Origin: Oscillospiraceae bacterium
Lineage (GTDB): Bacteria > Bacillota > Clostridia > Oscillospirales > Ruminococcaceae
Assembly (NCBI GenBank): GCA_021199855.1
Contig: JAJQHD010000022.1
Span: 1-64,000 of the forward strand
Length of the DNA: 64,000 nt
Direction of reading: 5' to 3'
Under the pieces are notes generated by a model that searched no databases, had not been told where the DNA came from, and was given only the letters and a program-made list of their open reading frames with translations. The translations under genes were made by a program, and so were the position numbers. Numbering within the stretch: position 1 is the first letter of the stretch; each line of letters opens with the position of its first letter. Of the stretch, positions 49,113 to 59,026 are shown one piece after another.

Positions 49113-49709
49113 ATGCAAAAATTCACGATAAGCATACTTCTGGCACTGATACTGTCGCTTATTACCCGAGGAATAACCGGCGCAGTCGAAGTCGAAAACA
49201 CCACCTCAAAGCTGATTCGCCTCCACGTTGTCGCAAATTCTAATAGCGAGGAAGACCAGCAGGAAAAGCTCGAAGTCCGTGACGCTGTTTTGGATTACGT
49301 CAGCGACCTGACATTAGGCTGTGACTCCAAATCCGAAGCCGTCGACCTGATAACCAATCACATACCCGAAATCACACTAGTTGCCGAAGGGATAACCGAC
49401 CAGCCAGTCACAGTCTCCTACGAAACCGTCCTCATCGATAAGCGAGTCTACGACGACTTCACCCTCCCAGAAGGCTACTACGACGCCCTTTGCGTTTTGA
49501 TAGGAGACGGAGCCGGCAAAAACTGGTGGTGCGTCCTCTACCCATCCCTCTGTGTCTCAGGAGCAATCTCGGTAGACGAAACCCTGGACGACTCCGACCT
49601 AGTAATCATCCAACACCCCGAAAAAGTCCAGTACAAACTCTTCTGCTACGAACTCTGGCAGAAGGTCAGAAGCATATTTATCAATAGCAGAACTCTTACA
49701 GAGAACTAA
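49113..49709 (+). CDS. spoIIR: Stage II sporulation protein R, 198 aa
   Basis: Signal peptide at residues 1-22 (FTISILLALILSLITRGITG). Core motifs RLHVVANSNSEEDQ and AGKNWWCVLYPSLC are diagnostic. SpoIIR is secreted from the forespore and triggers SpoIIGA processing of pro-sigma-E. This supports a spore-forming Clostridia host. Confidence 0.95.
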   Translation: MQKFTISILLALILSLITRGITGAVEVENTTSKLIRLHVVANSNSEEDQQEKLEVRDAVLDYVSDLTLGCDSKSEAVDLITNHIPEITLVAEGITDQPVTVSYETVLIDKRVYDDFTLPEGYYDALCVLIGDGAGKNWWCVLYPSLCVSGAISVDETLDDSDLVIIQHPEKVQYKLFCYELWQKVRSIFINSRTLTEN

Positions 49710-49712
49710 AAT

Positions 49713-49799
49713 GGCTCCCCTGTCAAGGGGAGCTGTCAGCCGTAAGGCTGACTGAGGGGTGCGCGAGCGAAGCGAGCGCACAGTTTGCGAAGCAAACTG
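49713..49799. repeat. Cluster of four consecutive stem-loops (dispersed REP-like repeat)
   Basis: GCTCCCC/GGGGAGC (49714-49733), GTCAGCC/GGCTGAC (49735-49752), TGCGC/GCGCA (49760-49780) and CAGTTTGC/GCAAACTG (49781-49799) follow one another. The first two resemble the short repeat 'CTCCCTTGTCAAGGGAG...' known from gut Ruminococcaceae genomes. It is an intergenic repeat, not a gene. Confidence 0.75.
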
Positions 49800-49858
49800 C
49801 ATTGACTTTCTTCACTATCTGCTGTAAAATATAATTAATATGAAAGGAGCCAAGCTCG

Positions 49859-52800
49859 ATGTTAAGAATAGTAACCGGAGGATACCCCGACGAAAAAATT
49901 GAGATGTATGCAAGAGAAATCAAGTCGTTGCTGGAGGACGGCAAGGATGTCCTGTGCGTCATCCCAGACCAGTTCTCCTTCGAGTTCGACAAGAAGCTCT
50001 ATAACGAGCTTGGCGCCAAAGCCTTCAATAGGGTAGAAGTCAAGAGCTTCCGCAGACTTTCTGATGATCTTCTGTCGAAAACCCCGCAAAACGGCGGTTC
50101 ACTCATGCGTAGCGAAGAGAAAATCCCGATAATCTATCTCACACTTAAAGAAGTCCGCCGCAAAAAGGCTCTCAAAGCTCTTACTAGATTCCTCGACAAA
50201 CCAGCCTTCATCGCCGAAATCGGGACAACACTCGAATCTCTTATACGTTCTGAGACGACGGTCAAACAGCTCTATCAGGGCGCCGAGCGCATCGAAGGCA
50301 CTGCCGGCGACAAGCTTTTTGACATTGCAGTAATTTATGAAGAATACCTGAACAAGCTCGCCGAACATGGACTACGTGATGAAAGCTCCATTATCTCCGC
50401 CGGAGCCGTTTCGGCAGATATTTCAGAGACGTTCAAAGACAAATACATCTATATCGACCGGTTCAATAACTTTTCCCAGGACGAACTTTCGATGATTCGC
50501 TCGATGGTTCGTGACGCAGTCGAAGTCAGCGTTTCGGTGACCCTTCCCGCAGGAGAAAAACGTACTCCCACATCGGTATATTCCCAGTCTTTCGAGACCG
50601 AGGACAGCCTCATAAGCCTATGTAAATCGATTGATAGAAGTTACCGCTATGCCGCCTGCACAAGTACGCCTGTAAAGCAAAAGGGCATTACAGACCTTGC
50701 AGACTGCGTCAACGGCAACTTCGTTGCCGGCAAGAACCGCATTTTCTCCGACCCCGACGGCAGTGTCAGAATCTACTCCTGCCGCTCAATCTATGACGAA
50801 GCGGATTTCGTCGCCGCAAGCATACGGGAGCTCGTGTCGAGCGGAAAGTATACATATAACGACATTTCGGTAATTGCAAGCGACATTTCGACCTATGAAG
50901 ACGCAGTCGAAGCGTCCTTTGAGAAGTATGACATCCCGTACTTTTTAGACCTGAAGCACAAGGCTTCGGATATGTCTGTAATGCTTTTTGCCTTTGCACT
51001 TATCGACGCCGCATCAACAAGAAAACCGGACACCGACAGAATTATGAAGTATGTCCGTTCGCCATTTTCCGAGTTTGACGAGCTCGAAACTTCGCTTATC
51101 GAGGACTACACCGTCCGCTGGAATGTAGACGGCGATATGTGGCTTTCTGACTTCACCGTTGGCGAAGAAAAAGAGCTCAGGGGACTCAATTCCCTCAGAC
51201 TCAGGATAATAGAGCCACTTCGGAAGCTCCACGACGCCTGCAAGTCTGCCGATGCAAGAACTGTGGCAACAGCATTCAGCGATTGTCTCGAAGAAAGTCG
51301 AATTACAAGGCGTGCCCGGAACATTGTCGACAGCTACTATGATGAGGACGAAAAGCTAGAAGCCGCAAGGCAGTTCAAACAGCTCTGGAATGCACTTATG
51401 AACTCTGTCGCCGCAGTCTACAACACCATCGGCGACGACAAGCTCACACTAAAGGAATTCGGCGAGCTACTGAAGCTTTCCCTTTCCGACAGCGGAATCT
51501 CAAATCCTCCGCAAAAGCTCTCCTGCGTGGTAATTTCGGACTTATCACGTTCAGTTATCACTTCTCCTAAAGTAGCATTCACAATGGGTGCAAACGACGG
51601 TATTTTCCCGAACGACTCGAAGAAAACCGGCATTTTCAGTGGACGTGACGCCGAGCTTCTTATGCGAGAAGGGCTCAATTTCGAGATAAGCGACGATCGC
51701 CGTCTTTCCGGCGGCAGATTCGACTGCTTCTCAGTTTTAACCTGCCCGAGCGAGCTCCAGATAATTTCCTACACCGTCTCCGATACCACCGGAAGACATC
51801 TCCGTCCGTCTATTACTGTAACCCGAGCCATCAAACGCCTCGGAATCGAGCCTGTAAAGGCTGACAGCTTGCCACTCTCATTCTACTGCTCTGCACCAGA
51901 AGCTGCGTTCTATCGTTTCTGCGTCGGAGATAACGGCAACGAAAAGGAGCTTGCGGCGGTCGGAGATTCCCTTAAAACTCTCCTAGAGTTCAGAGAGCGA
52001 CTCACCCGCCTTGAATACTCAAAAAATGCCCAGCGCCACAGCCTTTCGCCGACGGTTGCAAAGTCGGTCTTCGCTTCGCACGACATCAACGTCACTGCCA
52101 GCCGCATTGATACATACAATCACTGCCCGTTCAGCTACTTCATCCGCTACGGCTTGGGAATCGAGCCGATTGAGCCGATGACCGTGAACCCAGCCAACCG
52201 TGGCTCGGTTATGCACTTTGTCTTCGAGAATATTTTGGAGCACTTCGGCGACAGATTCGATACTGCATCCGATGACGAAATCAAATCCGCAGTCGATGAG
52301 CTTCTTATCGTCTATGAGAAAGAAAATCTCGGCGGCGATTTCGGAAAGAATTACAAGTTCAAAGCTGACTATGACCGCCTTGCATCCGCCTGCTGTGAAA
52401 TACTCTTCAATATCCGTGAAGAGTACCAAGTGTCAAGGTTCCGACCTGTACGCTTCGAATATGACCTTTCCCGTGAAAACGGCGAGAGCGTTCTCTCAAT
52501 ACCCATAAATCAGAATCTGAAAATCAACATCCGTGGCATAGTCGACCGAATCGACGCTTACGAGTCGGAGGACGGGAAGAAGTATATCCGTGTCGTCGAC
52601 TACAAAACCGGCAGTAAAGCTTTCAGATTTGAGGACATCTATAATGGACTCAACCTCCAGCTTCTTCTCTATATGGTCGCACTGACCGAAGGCACAGACG
52701 AGAGCTTCCGTGACTGTACACCCGCCGGAATTTTCTATATGAAAGCAGGCTTTTTGGAGTGCGAAGACGACTATTCGCCTTTGTCCGACAGCGCCGAGGA

Positions 52801-53209
52801 GAGACTCAAACGCCGTGCCGAACAGCTAAAACGCTCAGGACTTATTTTAGAGAACGATGAAGCGGTTTCCGCAATGGACGAAAATATTTCCGGGAAATAC
52901 GTCCCCATCAAAAAGAAGCGTGACGGAAGCTATACAAAGCAATCAAGCATGATTTCTGAGGAGAGCTTTAAACTCCTCAGAGATTTCGCCAAAAACAAAA
53001 CCGTGCAGTTCGGAAACGACCTCTTGAACGGCAAGATTGACGCAGTCCCGGCAGGAACTGACGCCATCCACGTCAGGTGCTCGAACTGCGGCTACCAGTC
53101 GGTTTGCGCCCGTGCGGGATACATCTATAAGCCAGTGACCGCCGAAGACGGCGAAGCACTCAAAAAAGCGATAAACTACGGAGGTGAAAGTGATGCCGAA
53201 CTGGACTGA
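49859..53209 (+). CDS. addB: Helicase-exonuclease AddAB, AddB subunit, 1116 aa
   Basis: AAAGGAGCC upstream. N-terminus with IPDQFSFEFDKKLYN and EVKSFRRLSDDLL matches AddB, but the Walker A usually near residue 8 reads GGYPDEKI, so nucleotide binding there looks lost. The C-terminal RecB-like nuclease has RVVDYKTGSK, and the iron-sulfur cysteines are HCPFSYF and CSNCGYQSVC. With AddA it resects double-strand breaks up to Chi. Overlaps addA by 17 nt. Confidence 0.92.
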   Translation: MLRIVTGGYPDEKIEMYAREIKSLLEDGKDVLCVIPDQFSFEFDKKLYNELGAKAFNRVEVKSFRRLSDDLLSKTPQNGGSLMRSEEKIPIIYLTLKEVRRKKALKALTRFLDKPAFIAEIGTTLESLIRSETTVKQLYQGAERIEGTAGDKLFDIAVIYEEYLNKLAEHGLRDESSIISAGAVSADISETFKDKYIYIDRFNNFSQDELSMIRSMVRDAVEVSVSVTLPAGEKRTPTSVYSQSFETEDSLISLCKSIDRSYRYAACTSTPVKQKGITDLADCVNGNFVAGKNRIFSDPDGSVRIYSCRSIYDEADFVAASIRELVSSGKYTYNDISVIASDISTYEDAVEASFEKYDIPYFLDLKHKASDMSVMLFAFALIDAASTRKPDTDRIMKYVRSPFSEFDELETSLIEDYTVRWNVDGDMWLSDFTVGEEKELRGLNSLRLRIIEPLRKLHDACKSADARTVATAFSDCLEESRITRRARNIVDSYYDEDEKLEAARQFKQLWNALMNSVAAVYNTIGDDKLTLKEFGELLKLSLSDSGISNPPQKLSCVVISDLSRSVITSPKVAFTMGANDGIFPNDSKKTGIFSGRDAELLMREGLNFEISDDRRLSGGRFDCFSVLTCPSELQIISYTVSDTTGRHLRPSITVTRAIKRLGIEPVKADSLPLSFYCSAPEAAFYRFCVGDNGNEKELAAVGDSLKTLLEFRERLTRLEYSKNAQRHSLSPTVAKSVFASHDINVTASRIDTYNHCPFSYFIRYGLGIEPIEPMTVNPANRGSVMHFVFENILEHFGDRFDTASDDEIKSAVDELLIVYEKENLGGDFGKNYKFKADYDRLASACCEILFNIREEYQVSRFRPVRFEYDLSRENGESVLSIPINQNLKINIRGIVDRIDAYESEDGKKYIRVVDYKTGSKAFRFEDIYNGLNLQLLLYMVALTEGTDESFRDCTPAGIFYMKAGFLECEDDYSPLSDSAEERLKRRAEQLKRSGLILENDEAVSAMDENISGKYVPIKKKRDGSYTKQSSMISEESFKLLRDFAKNKTVQFGNDLLNGKIDAVPAGTDAIHVRCSNCGYQSVCARAGYIYKPVTAEDGEALKKAINYGGESDAELD

Positions 53210-56200
53210 CGAACAGCTTGAAGCGATAAACGCAATAAACGAGCCGATAATCGTCTCTGCGGCGGCAGGAAGCGGCAAGACAGCAGTACTTGTCGAGCGC
53301 ACAATCCGCTTACTATGTGACGAAGAGAAGCGAATCCCAGCCGACAAGCTTCTTGCGGTTACATTCACAAACGACGCCGCCTCCCAGATGCGTGAAAAGC
53401 TTTCCGACGCTCTCGAAAAGAAGGCAACCGAAGAGCCCGACAATTCGTGGACTCAGAAACAGCAGTCGCTTCTAAAACTTGCCGACATTTGCACCATCAA
53501 CTCGTTTTGTTTTGATATGGTGCGCAATCATCTCGAAGAAACCGACTTCCAGAGCGGTGTTAGAATAATGGAAGAAAACGAGTCGGGGATGCTCACCGAA
53601 CGTGCTCTGACAGCCGTTTTAGAGAACGCCTATCGTGACTGCCCCGAAGAAACCGAGCGCCTTATCTCGCTTTTTTGCAAAGAAAACGACTCGACACTAC
53701 GAGCGATGATTTTAAAGCTCTACGACTTTCTGCGGACACTCCCGTTCAAAGACGTCTGGGCAGACAAAATCCTGACTTCATTCAGAGACGGCACCGCCGT
53801 GCAAAGTGTTATCAAGGGCAGAACTGCCGACGCCATAAATCTCTGCAAAAATCTAAGAACAATCAGCCTTCGCCTTCGCAACCTGGCAGAAAGCCTTTCC
53901 TGCCACAAATCCGCACAGGAAATCTTCCTCAGTGCCTGCGACCAGGCGGACTCTATCTGCCTTATCCCGAAGGGCTACAGCTGGGACGAGTGCCGGGAAA
54001 TCCTTTCGGACATTTCGTGGAAGGGCTTGCAATCCGCACGCCAGTCCAAAGCCGAAAAAGCCGAGTCCACAGTCGCCGAAGACGAGCTATACGAGTCCGC
54101 AAAGGACTGCTATAGCCGCCTCAAAGAGGTAGCCGCCGAAATCTCCGGAATATATTTCTGTTCAGTCGCTGATGCCGAAAAGGACGCCGAACTCTCCGCT
54201 GACTGCTTCTCATCGCTTATGAAGCTCACAAACGAGCTCTGGGATGAGGTTATGCGCCTAAAAGTTGAAAAAAATGCCGTCGACTTCGCAGATATGGAAC
54301 TAATCACCGTCCGGCTTCTTGCAGAATGTGACCAGGACGGCAAAATTCACAGAACCAAGCTTTCGGAAGAAATCAGAAACAGCGGCATGTACAGCCTTAT
54401 TCTCATCGACGAGTTCCAGGACGTCAACAACCTTCAGGAAGTCATCTTCAAGTCGATTTCCGATACTGATAATCTCGGCGAAATCGGCTCCAATGTCTTT
54501 GCTGTTGGCGACGTCAAGCAGGCGATTTACCGTTTCCGCCAGGCGAACCCGATGATTTTCATGAACACCCGACTTCAGGGCAAATCCCCCGACAGTCCTG
54601 TCCGTGAAATCATACTGTCCAAAAACTTCCGAAGCCGCAACGCCGTCCTTGATTTCTCAAACTACATCTTCTCATCCCTCATGACCACCGATCTGGGTGA
54701 GGTCGAATATACGAAGGAGGAAGAGCTCGTCTGCGGAGTTCAGTACGAAGGTGAAGACCAGCCTTGCACGGTAATCGAAGTCGATTGCGAAGGTAAAAAC
54801 TCCGCCGAAACCGAAGAGCTCGAATATACTGCTATAGCCCGCCGAATCCGCAAGATGATTAACGACGGAGTAACCGTCACCGACGGGGGAGTGAAGCGTC
54901 CCTGCCGTGCAGGCGACTTCTGTGTCCTGTCCCGCAACAATCCGGACGGAGAGCTTGCAGTCGAGTGCTTTGAAGCCGAAGGCTTGAAAATCGCATCGAC
55001 AAGCGTTTCCGGCTATCTGGGCTCCCGTGAAATCTCGCTTCTTATAAATCTATTGTCAATCACCGTCAGCCCGATGCGTGATATTCCGATGTCAAGCATC
55101 ATGCTTTCCCCGATAATGGGATTCACGGACGACGAGCTCGCCCGGGTAAAGCTCTTCGATAAGAAGCACCGCCTTTATCGCAACATGCTCGACATTTCGG
55201 AGGACAGCTCCGACCCGGTTTTGCAGGCAAAATGTTCGTCAGCAGTAGCTCTCATAAAAAAGCTCCGTCTCTATTCGTCGAGCATGACTCTGACACGTCT
55301 CATAAAGAAGATATACGACATCACCGACTTAATCAGCCTTGCCGCCTCATATGAGGACGGCAACAAGAAGATCGCTAACCTTTACCTTATGCTGGAATAT
55401 GCCAGAAGCTATGAGGAATCCTCAAAGGACGGCTTGAACGGCTTCCTAAGGTACATAGACTATATCTCCCAGAACGGCGGCGACTTCAACGAAGCTGTCA
55501 CAGTTACCGAGTCGCAGGACGCTGTCAGCTTCAAGACCATCCACAAATCAAAGGGTCTCGAATACCCGTTTGTCTTCATCTGCCGCCTTTCAAAGAAGTT
55601 CAATAAAAAAGACCTCTACGGCAGACTCATCTTAAACACCGACGCCGGCGTCGGAATGAGCTTTTTAGACTACGGAAGCCTCACCAAGCGCAAAACAATC
55701 TTTTCCGAATACGTCGAGTCAAAAAATCTTTCGGAAATGCTTTCTGAGGAGCTCCGTCTACTCTATGTCGCAATGACTCGTGCCAAAGAACAGCTTTTCA
55801 TCGTCTATGACATCGACGAGAAAACCGCTGAGCGTGCGGTAGGATTCTCATATGAGATTGCGGACTCGAAGATTCCATCTTCACTTTCCAGCCGGGCACA
55901 GTGTATGCAGGACTGGGTAACTATGGCTATGTGCAAGCACCCGGGATTCAGACTCCTTCGTGAAGCCCTGCCGGACGACGCCTACGCCGACACATCCCAC
56001 GTCCCCGATATTTCCGAGGAAATCCCGCTGGAATCAAGTCAGCTCGAAGTGTCCGAAATCCCAGCCGGCGAGATTCAGCCGGACGAGGACTTGAAATCTA
56101 AGCTTCTTCAATCTTTCGGATTCAGAAACGACCCTGTTCTCACCTCAACCGAGGCGAAAGTCACCGTTTCCGAGCTCGCTTCCGACGACCCTGTCAGCTT

Positions 56201-56756
56201 CTTCCCAAAGGTTCCGAAGCTCAAAGAAACGGTAACGGAGCTCACAGCCGCACAGAAGGGAACACTCATGCACCGTTTCATGCAGTGCGCCGACTACTCT
56301 CTTGCCGCCAAAGACGTCAAGGCGGAAATCCGCCGCCTTGCCGATTCAGGAATCTTCAGCGAGTACGAAGCAAAATCCCTTGACAGAGAATCACTTTCAA
56401 AATTCTTTGGGAGCGACATCTACCGTCGGATGAGCGAAAGCCCAAATGTCAGTCGTGAGCGAAGCTTTATCGTTAAATTCACCGACATCGAGGCAAGTTA
56501 CGACATCACCTCAGCATATGGCGGCACCGACGGCATGATGCAGGGAATCGCCGACTGCATTTTTGAGGAGCCGGACGGCTACGTAATCGTCGACTACAAG
56601 ACCGACAAGGTTCAGACTGTCGAGGAGCTTGCAAACAGGTACTCAATGCAGTTGTCCCTCTACAAAGCGGCGTTCGACGTGCTTTTAGATAAGCCGGTGA
56701 AGTCCTGCTATATCTATTCGCTCAGGCTCGCTGAGGGTTCTGAAATCGTAATTTAA
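53193..56756 (+). CDS. addA: Helicase-exonuclease AddAB, AddA subunit, 1187 aa
   Basis: ATG at 53193 with GGAGGTG upstream (an in-frame GTG at 53184 also exists). UvrD-type motifs: IIVSAAAGSGKTAVLVERT (Walker A), LLAVTFTNDAASQMREKL, LILIDEFQDVNNLQ, VGDVKQAIYRFRQANP, TIHKSKGLEYPFVFI. C-terminal nuclease motif VIVDYKTDKVQ. It is the motor and one nuclease of AddAB. Translationally coupled to addB. Confidence 0.95.
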   Translation: MPNWTDEQLEAINAINEPIIVSAAAGSGKTAVLVERTIRLLCDEEKRIPADKLLAVTFTNDAASQMREKLSDALEKKATEEPDNSWTQKQQSLLKLADICTINSFCFDMVRNHLEETDFQSGVRIMEENESGMLTERALTAVLENAYRDCPEETERLISLFCKENDSTLRAMILKLYDFLRTLPFKDVWADKILTSFRDGTAVQSVIKGRTADAINLCKNLRTISLRLRNLAESLSCHKSAQEIFLSACDQADSICLIPKGYSWDECREILSDISWKGLQSARQSKAEKAESTVAEDELYESAKDCYSRLKEVAAEISGIYFCSVADAEKDAELSADCFSSLMKLTNELWDEVMRLKVEKNAVDFADMELITVRLLAECDQDGKIHRTKLSEEIRNSGMYSLILIDEFQDVNNLQEVIFKSISDTDNLGEIGSNVFAVGDVKQAIYRFRQANPMIFMNTRLQGKSPDSPVREIILSKNFRSRNAVLDFSNYIFSSLMTTDLGEVEYTKEEELVCGVQYEGEDQPCTVIEVDCEGKNSAETEELEYTAIARRIRKMINDGVTVTDGGVKRPCRAGDFCVLSRNNPDGELAVECFEAEGLKIASTSVSGYLGSREISLLINLLSITVSPMRDIPMSSIMLSPIMGFTDDELARVKLFDKKHRLYRNMLDISEDSSDPVLQAKCSSAVALIKKLRLYSSSMTLTRLIKKIYDITDLISLAASYEDGNKKIANLYLMLEYARSYEESSKDGLNGFLRYIDYISQNGGDFNEAVTVTESQDAVSFKTIHKSKGLEYPFVFICRLSKKFNKKDLYGRLILNTDAGVGMSFLDYGSLTKRKTIFSEYVESKNLSEMLSEELRLLYVAMTRAKEQLFIVYDIDEKTAERAVGFSYEIADSKIPSSLSSRAQCMQDWVTMAMCKHPGFRLLREALPDDAYADTSHVPDISEEIPLESSQLEVSEIPAGEIQPDEDLKSKLLQSFGFRNDPVLTSTEAKVTVSELASDDPVSFFPKVPKLKETVTELTAAQKGTLMHRFMQCADYSLAAKDVKAEIRRLADSGIFSEYEAKSLDRESLSKFFGSDIYRRMSESPNVSRERSFIVKFTDIEASYDITSAYGGTDGMMQGIADCIFEEPDGYVIVDYKTDKVQTVEELANRYSMQLSLYKAAFDVLLDKPVKSCYIYSLRLAEGSEIVI

Positions 56757-56775
56757 AATTTTTTCAAAAAAGTGC

Positions 56776-56804
56776 TTGACAAATCCACACTCACGGTATA
56801 TAAT
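56776..56804 (+). promoter_or_regulatory. Promoter of the infC-rpmI-rplT operon
   Basis: TTGACA (56776-56781), 17 bases, TATAAT (56799-56804). It is a perfect consensus, typical for a ribosomal operon. Confidence 0.93.
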
Positions 56805-56810
56805 GTCAAC

Positions 56811-56987
56811 CGTAAAGAAAGTAGCAACGGTTTGCGTTCTCACCTCAAGCTAAAGCAAAGAGGTCAATAAGGTCTGTTTCCGGTAAAGACATTGTGTTTT
56901 GCCGTGAGTGATTTTGTTGGCGTAAACTGTGAGTTTGCGCTTTTTTGTTGGGTTTAGACCAGTATTATTTTTTGGAGGTGTTGCGCC
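56811..56987 (+). promoter_or_regulatory. infC operon leader with L20-type attenuator
   Basis: The leader of about 175 bases has a complete rho-independent terminator (GCGTAAACT 56920-56928, AGTTTGCGC 56932-56940, TTTTTT 56941-56946) and upstream segments able to form other structures (TTTGCGTTCTCACC, TTTCCGGTAAAG). The L20 leader of Firmicutes works this way: L20 stabilises the terminator. The ribosome binding site GGAGGTG for infC follows. Confidence 0.75.
56920..56946 (+). terminator. Attenuator terminator in the infC leader
   Basis: A 9-bp stem with a GTG loop followed by six T, located 41 bases before the infC start codon. Confidence 0.88.
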
Positions 56988-57512
56988 ATAGCCAACGTAG
57001 CTCATCAGATCAATGAAGAAATCCGTGACAAGGAAGTACGAGTAATCGACTCAGATGGCACACAATTAGGGATCATTTCCTCAAAAGAGGCACAGAAGAT
57101 TGCCAATTCAAAGGAGCTTGATCTTGTTAAGATTGCGCCCGCTGCAAATCCGCCGGTATGCAAAATCATGGATTACGGCAAGTACTGCTTTGAGCAGTCC
57201 AAGCGTGAAAAGGAAGCCAGAAAGAACCAGAAGGTCGTCGAAATCAAGGAAGTCAGAATGACATCCAAAATTGATGGTGGCGACTTCAATACCAAGGTGA
57301 ATCAGGCTATAAAGTTCCTGAAAGGCGGAGACAAGGTCAAGGTGTCCGTCCGGCTTCAATTCCGTAAAGGTGTCCCGCTTCATTCGGAGCTGAGCAATAA
57401 GCTTCTTGATGAGTTCAAGGAGGCAGTCGCCGAATATGGCACATTCGATAAGCCCAGCAAGGTCGAGGGAAGAAACATTACACTTATGATCTCCCCGAAG
57501 GCAACCAAGTAA
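56988..57512 (+). CDS. infC: Translation initiation factor IF-3, 174 aa, ATA start
   Basis: The frame begins with ATA at 56988, eight bases after GGAGGTG, then ANVAHQINEEIRDKEVRVID, the usual IF-3 N-terminus. The first ATG (57168) is inside the protein. Rare start codons are a hallmark of infC because IF-3 itself rejects them, giving autoregulation. C-terminal half includes RMTSKIDGGDFNTKVNQA and KVKVSVRLQFRKG. Binds the 30S subunit. First gene of a three-gene operon. Confidence 0.93.
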   Translation: MANVAHQINEEIRDKEVRVIDSDGTQLGIISSKEAQKIANSKELDLVKIAPAANPPVCKIMDYGKYCFEQSKREKEARKNQKVVEIKEVRMTSKIDGGDFNTKVNQAIKFLKGGDKVKVSVRLQFRKGVPLHSELSNKLLDEFKEAVAEYGTFDKPSKVEGRNITLMISPKATK

Positions 57513-57539
57513 ATAATTCATTAAGGAGGATATCCAAAA

Positions 57540-57743
57540 ATGGCAAAGAATAAGATCAAAACCCATTCCGGCACCAAGAAGCGCTTCAGCCTCACAGGAA
57601 CCGGAAAGGTAAAGTTCCAGCACGCAAACAAGAGACATCGTCTTGTTTCCAAGGATCACAAGGCTAAGAGAATTGCAAGAGGCACTGCTTACGCTTCAAG
57701 CGCAAACGTAGAGGCTCTCAAGAAGACAATTCCATACAAATAA
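57540..57743 (+). CDS. rpmI: 50S ribosomal protein L35, 67 aa
   Basis: AAGGAGG precedes the ATG. Typical basic L35: KNKIKTHSGTKKRFSLTGTGK and HRLVSKDHKAKRIARGT. Second in the infC operon. Confidence 0.97.
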   Translation: MAKNKIKTHSGTKKRFSLTGTGKVKFQHANKRHRLVSKDHKAKRIARGTAYASSANVEALKKTIPYK

Positions 57744-57761
57744 TAGGGGAGGTAAAAGAAT

Positions 57762-58118
57762 ATGGCTCGTGTAAAGGGCGCAATGATGACCCGTAAGAGA
57801 AGAAACCACACCTTAAAGCTCGCCAAGGGCTACTGGGGTTCAAAGAGCACACACTTCAAGATGGCTAAGCAGGCTGTCATGAAGAGTGGCAACTATGCAT
57901 ATATCGGAAGAAAGCAGAAGAAGCGTCAGTTCAGACAGCTCTGGATTGCAAGAATCTCTGCCGCCGCAAAGGCAAACGGAATGAACTACTCAACTCTGAT
58001 GAACGGCTTGAAGAAGGCTGGAATCACCATCAACAGAAAGATGCTTTCCGAAATCGCTATCAATGATCCTGCAGGCTTCACTGCAATCACTGAAAAGGCA
58101 AAGGCTGCTCTTAACTAA
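57762..58118 (+). CDS. rplT: 50S ribosomal protein L20, 118 aa
   Basis: GGGGAGG upstream. Typical L20: [52 protein letters not shown]. Third in the operon and, in Firmicutes, the regulator of the leader attenuator. Confidence 0.97.
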   Translation: MARVKGAMMTRKRRNHTLKLAKGYWGSKSTHFKMAKQAVMKSGNYAYIGRKQKKRQFRQLWIARISAAAKANGMNYSTLMNGLKKAGITINRKMLSEIAINDPAGFTAITEKAKAALN

Positions 58119-58129
58119 TTAAAAATCTG

Positions 58130-58157
58130 TAACCACGCTCCTACGCGGGCGTGGTTA
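58130..58157 (+). terminator. Terminator of the infC operon
   Basis: TAACCACGC (58130-58138) pairs with GCGTGGTTA (58149-58157), then TATTTGCTTTT. Confidence 0.82.
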
Positions 58158-58197
58158 TATTTGCTTTTAGCAAAGTAATTTAGGAATACTGAAAAAT

Positions 58198-59001
58198 TTG
58201 ACGAAAATGGAATTCAAGTTTATAACAAGCAGGGATAACCCACTCATAAAAGAATATATTAAGCTCCGCGACAACAAAAAATATCGTACATCTGAGCATA
58301 AATTCGTCCTCGAAGGTGCAAGGCTCACTCTTGATGCCGCAAAGTCGGGAGTCCAGCTTTCTGGCATCTTCATGACAGAAGAAGCTCTGGAAAAGTATTT
58401 TGAAGATATAGAACTCCTCAAAGAAAGCTCAGATGAAAGAATCTATCTGATTTCTGACAAGGTTGCTGGAATGATTGAGGACACAAAAAGCTCCCAGGGG
58501 ATATTTTCTGTCGCAACAATGCTTGACAAAAATCTCAGTGTTGGTAAAATAAAGACAGGAAGACGCTTTGCAGTTCTCGATAACCTTCAGGATCCCGGCA
58601 ATGTGGGAACAATACTTCGTGTTTCCGATGCAGTCGGATTGGACGGCGTATTCCTCTGTAACTGCTGTGACGTTTATAATCCCAAAACCATCCGTTCAAC
58701 AATGGGCTCAATCTTCCGGGTTCCGTTCATAGATGACTTAAGCTTTCCAGAAGCCGTCCAGCTTCTTCACGACTGCGGAGTCGTCATCTATGCCACAGTT
58801 GTTGACCAGGACGCTGAGAGCATAAGAGAAACCGTATTTTGCGGAAGCTCATGTGTTGTAATCGGAAATGAGGGCAATGGTCTTTCGGAAGAGGATGTCG
58901 CACTCTGCAACAAGCGCATAACAATCAAAATGAACGGCAGTATTGAATCCCTGAACGCCGCAACTGCCGCCGCAATAACACTCTGGGAAATGACAAAATA
59001 A
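58198..59001 (+). CDS. SpoU/TrmH-family RNA 2'-O-methyltransferase, 267 aa
   Basis: TTG at 58198 lies about eleven bases after AGGAA; ATG at 58207 is the alternative with three residues less. SpoU fold: substrate-binding N-terminus (YRTSEHKFVLEGARLTLDAA), and the knot with LDNLQDPGNVGTILRVSDA, CVVIGNEGNGLS and IESLNAATAAAI. It methylates rRNA or tRNA riboses. RlmB or TrmH-like function cannot be separated. Confidence 0.92.
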   Translation: MTKMEFKFITSRDNPLIKEYIKLRDNKKYRTSEHKFVLEGARLTLDAAKSGVQLSGIFMTEEALEKYFEDIELLKESSDERIYLISDKVAGMIEDTKSSQGIFSVATMLDKNLSVGKIKTGRRFAVLDNLQDPGNVGTILRVSDAVGLDGVFLCNCCDVYNPKTIRSTMGSIFRVPFIDDLSFPEAVQLLHDCGVVIYATVVDQDAESIRETVFCGSSCVVIGNEGNGLSEEDVALCNKRITIKMNGSIESLNAATAAAITLWEMTK

Positions 59002-59026
59002 GACATAATCGGGAGGAGAATTCACT

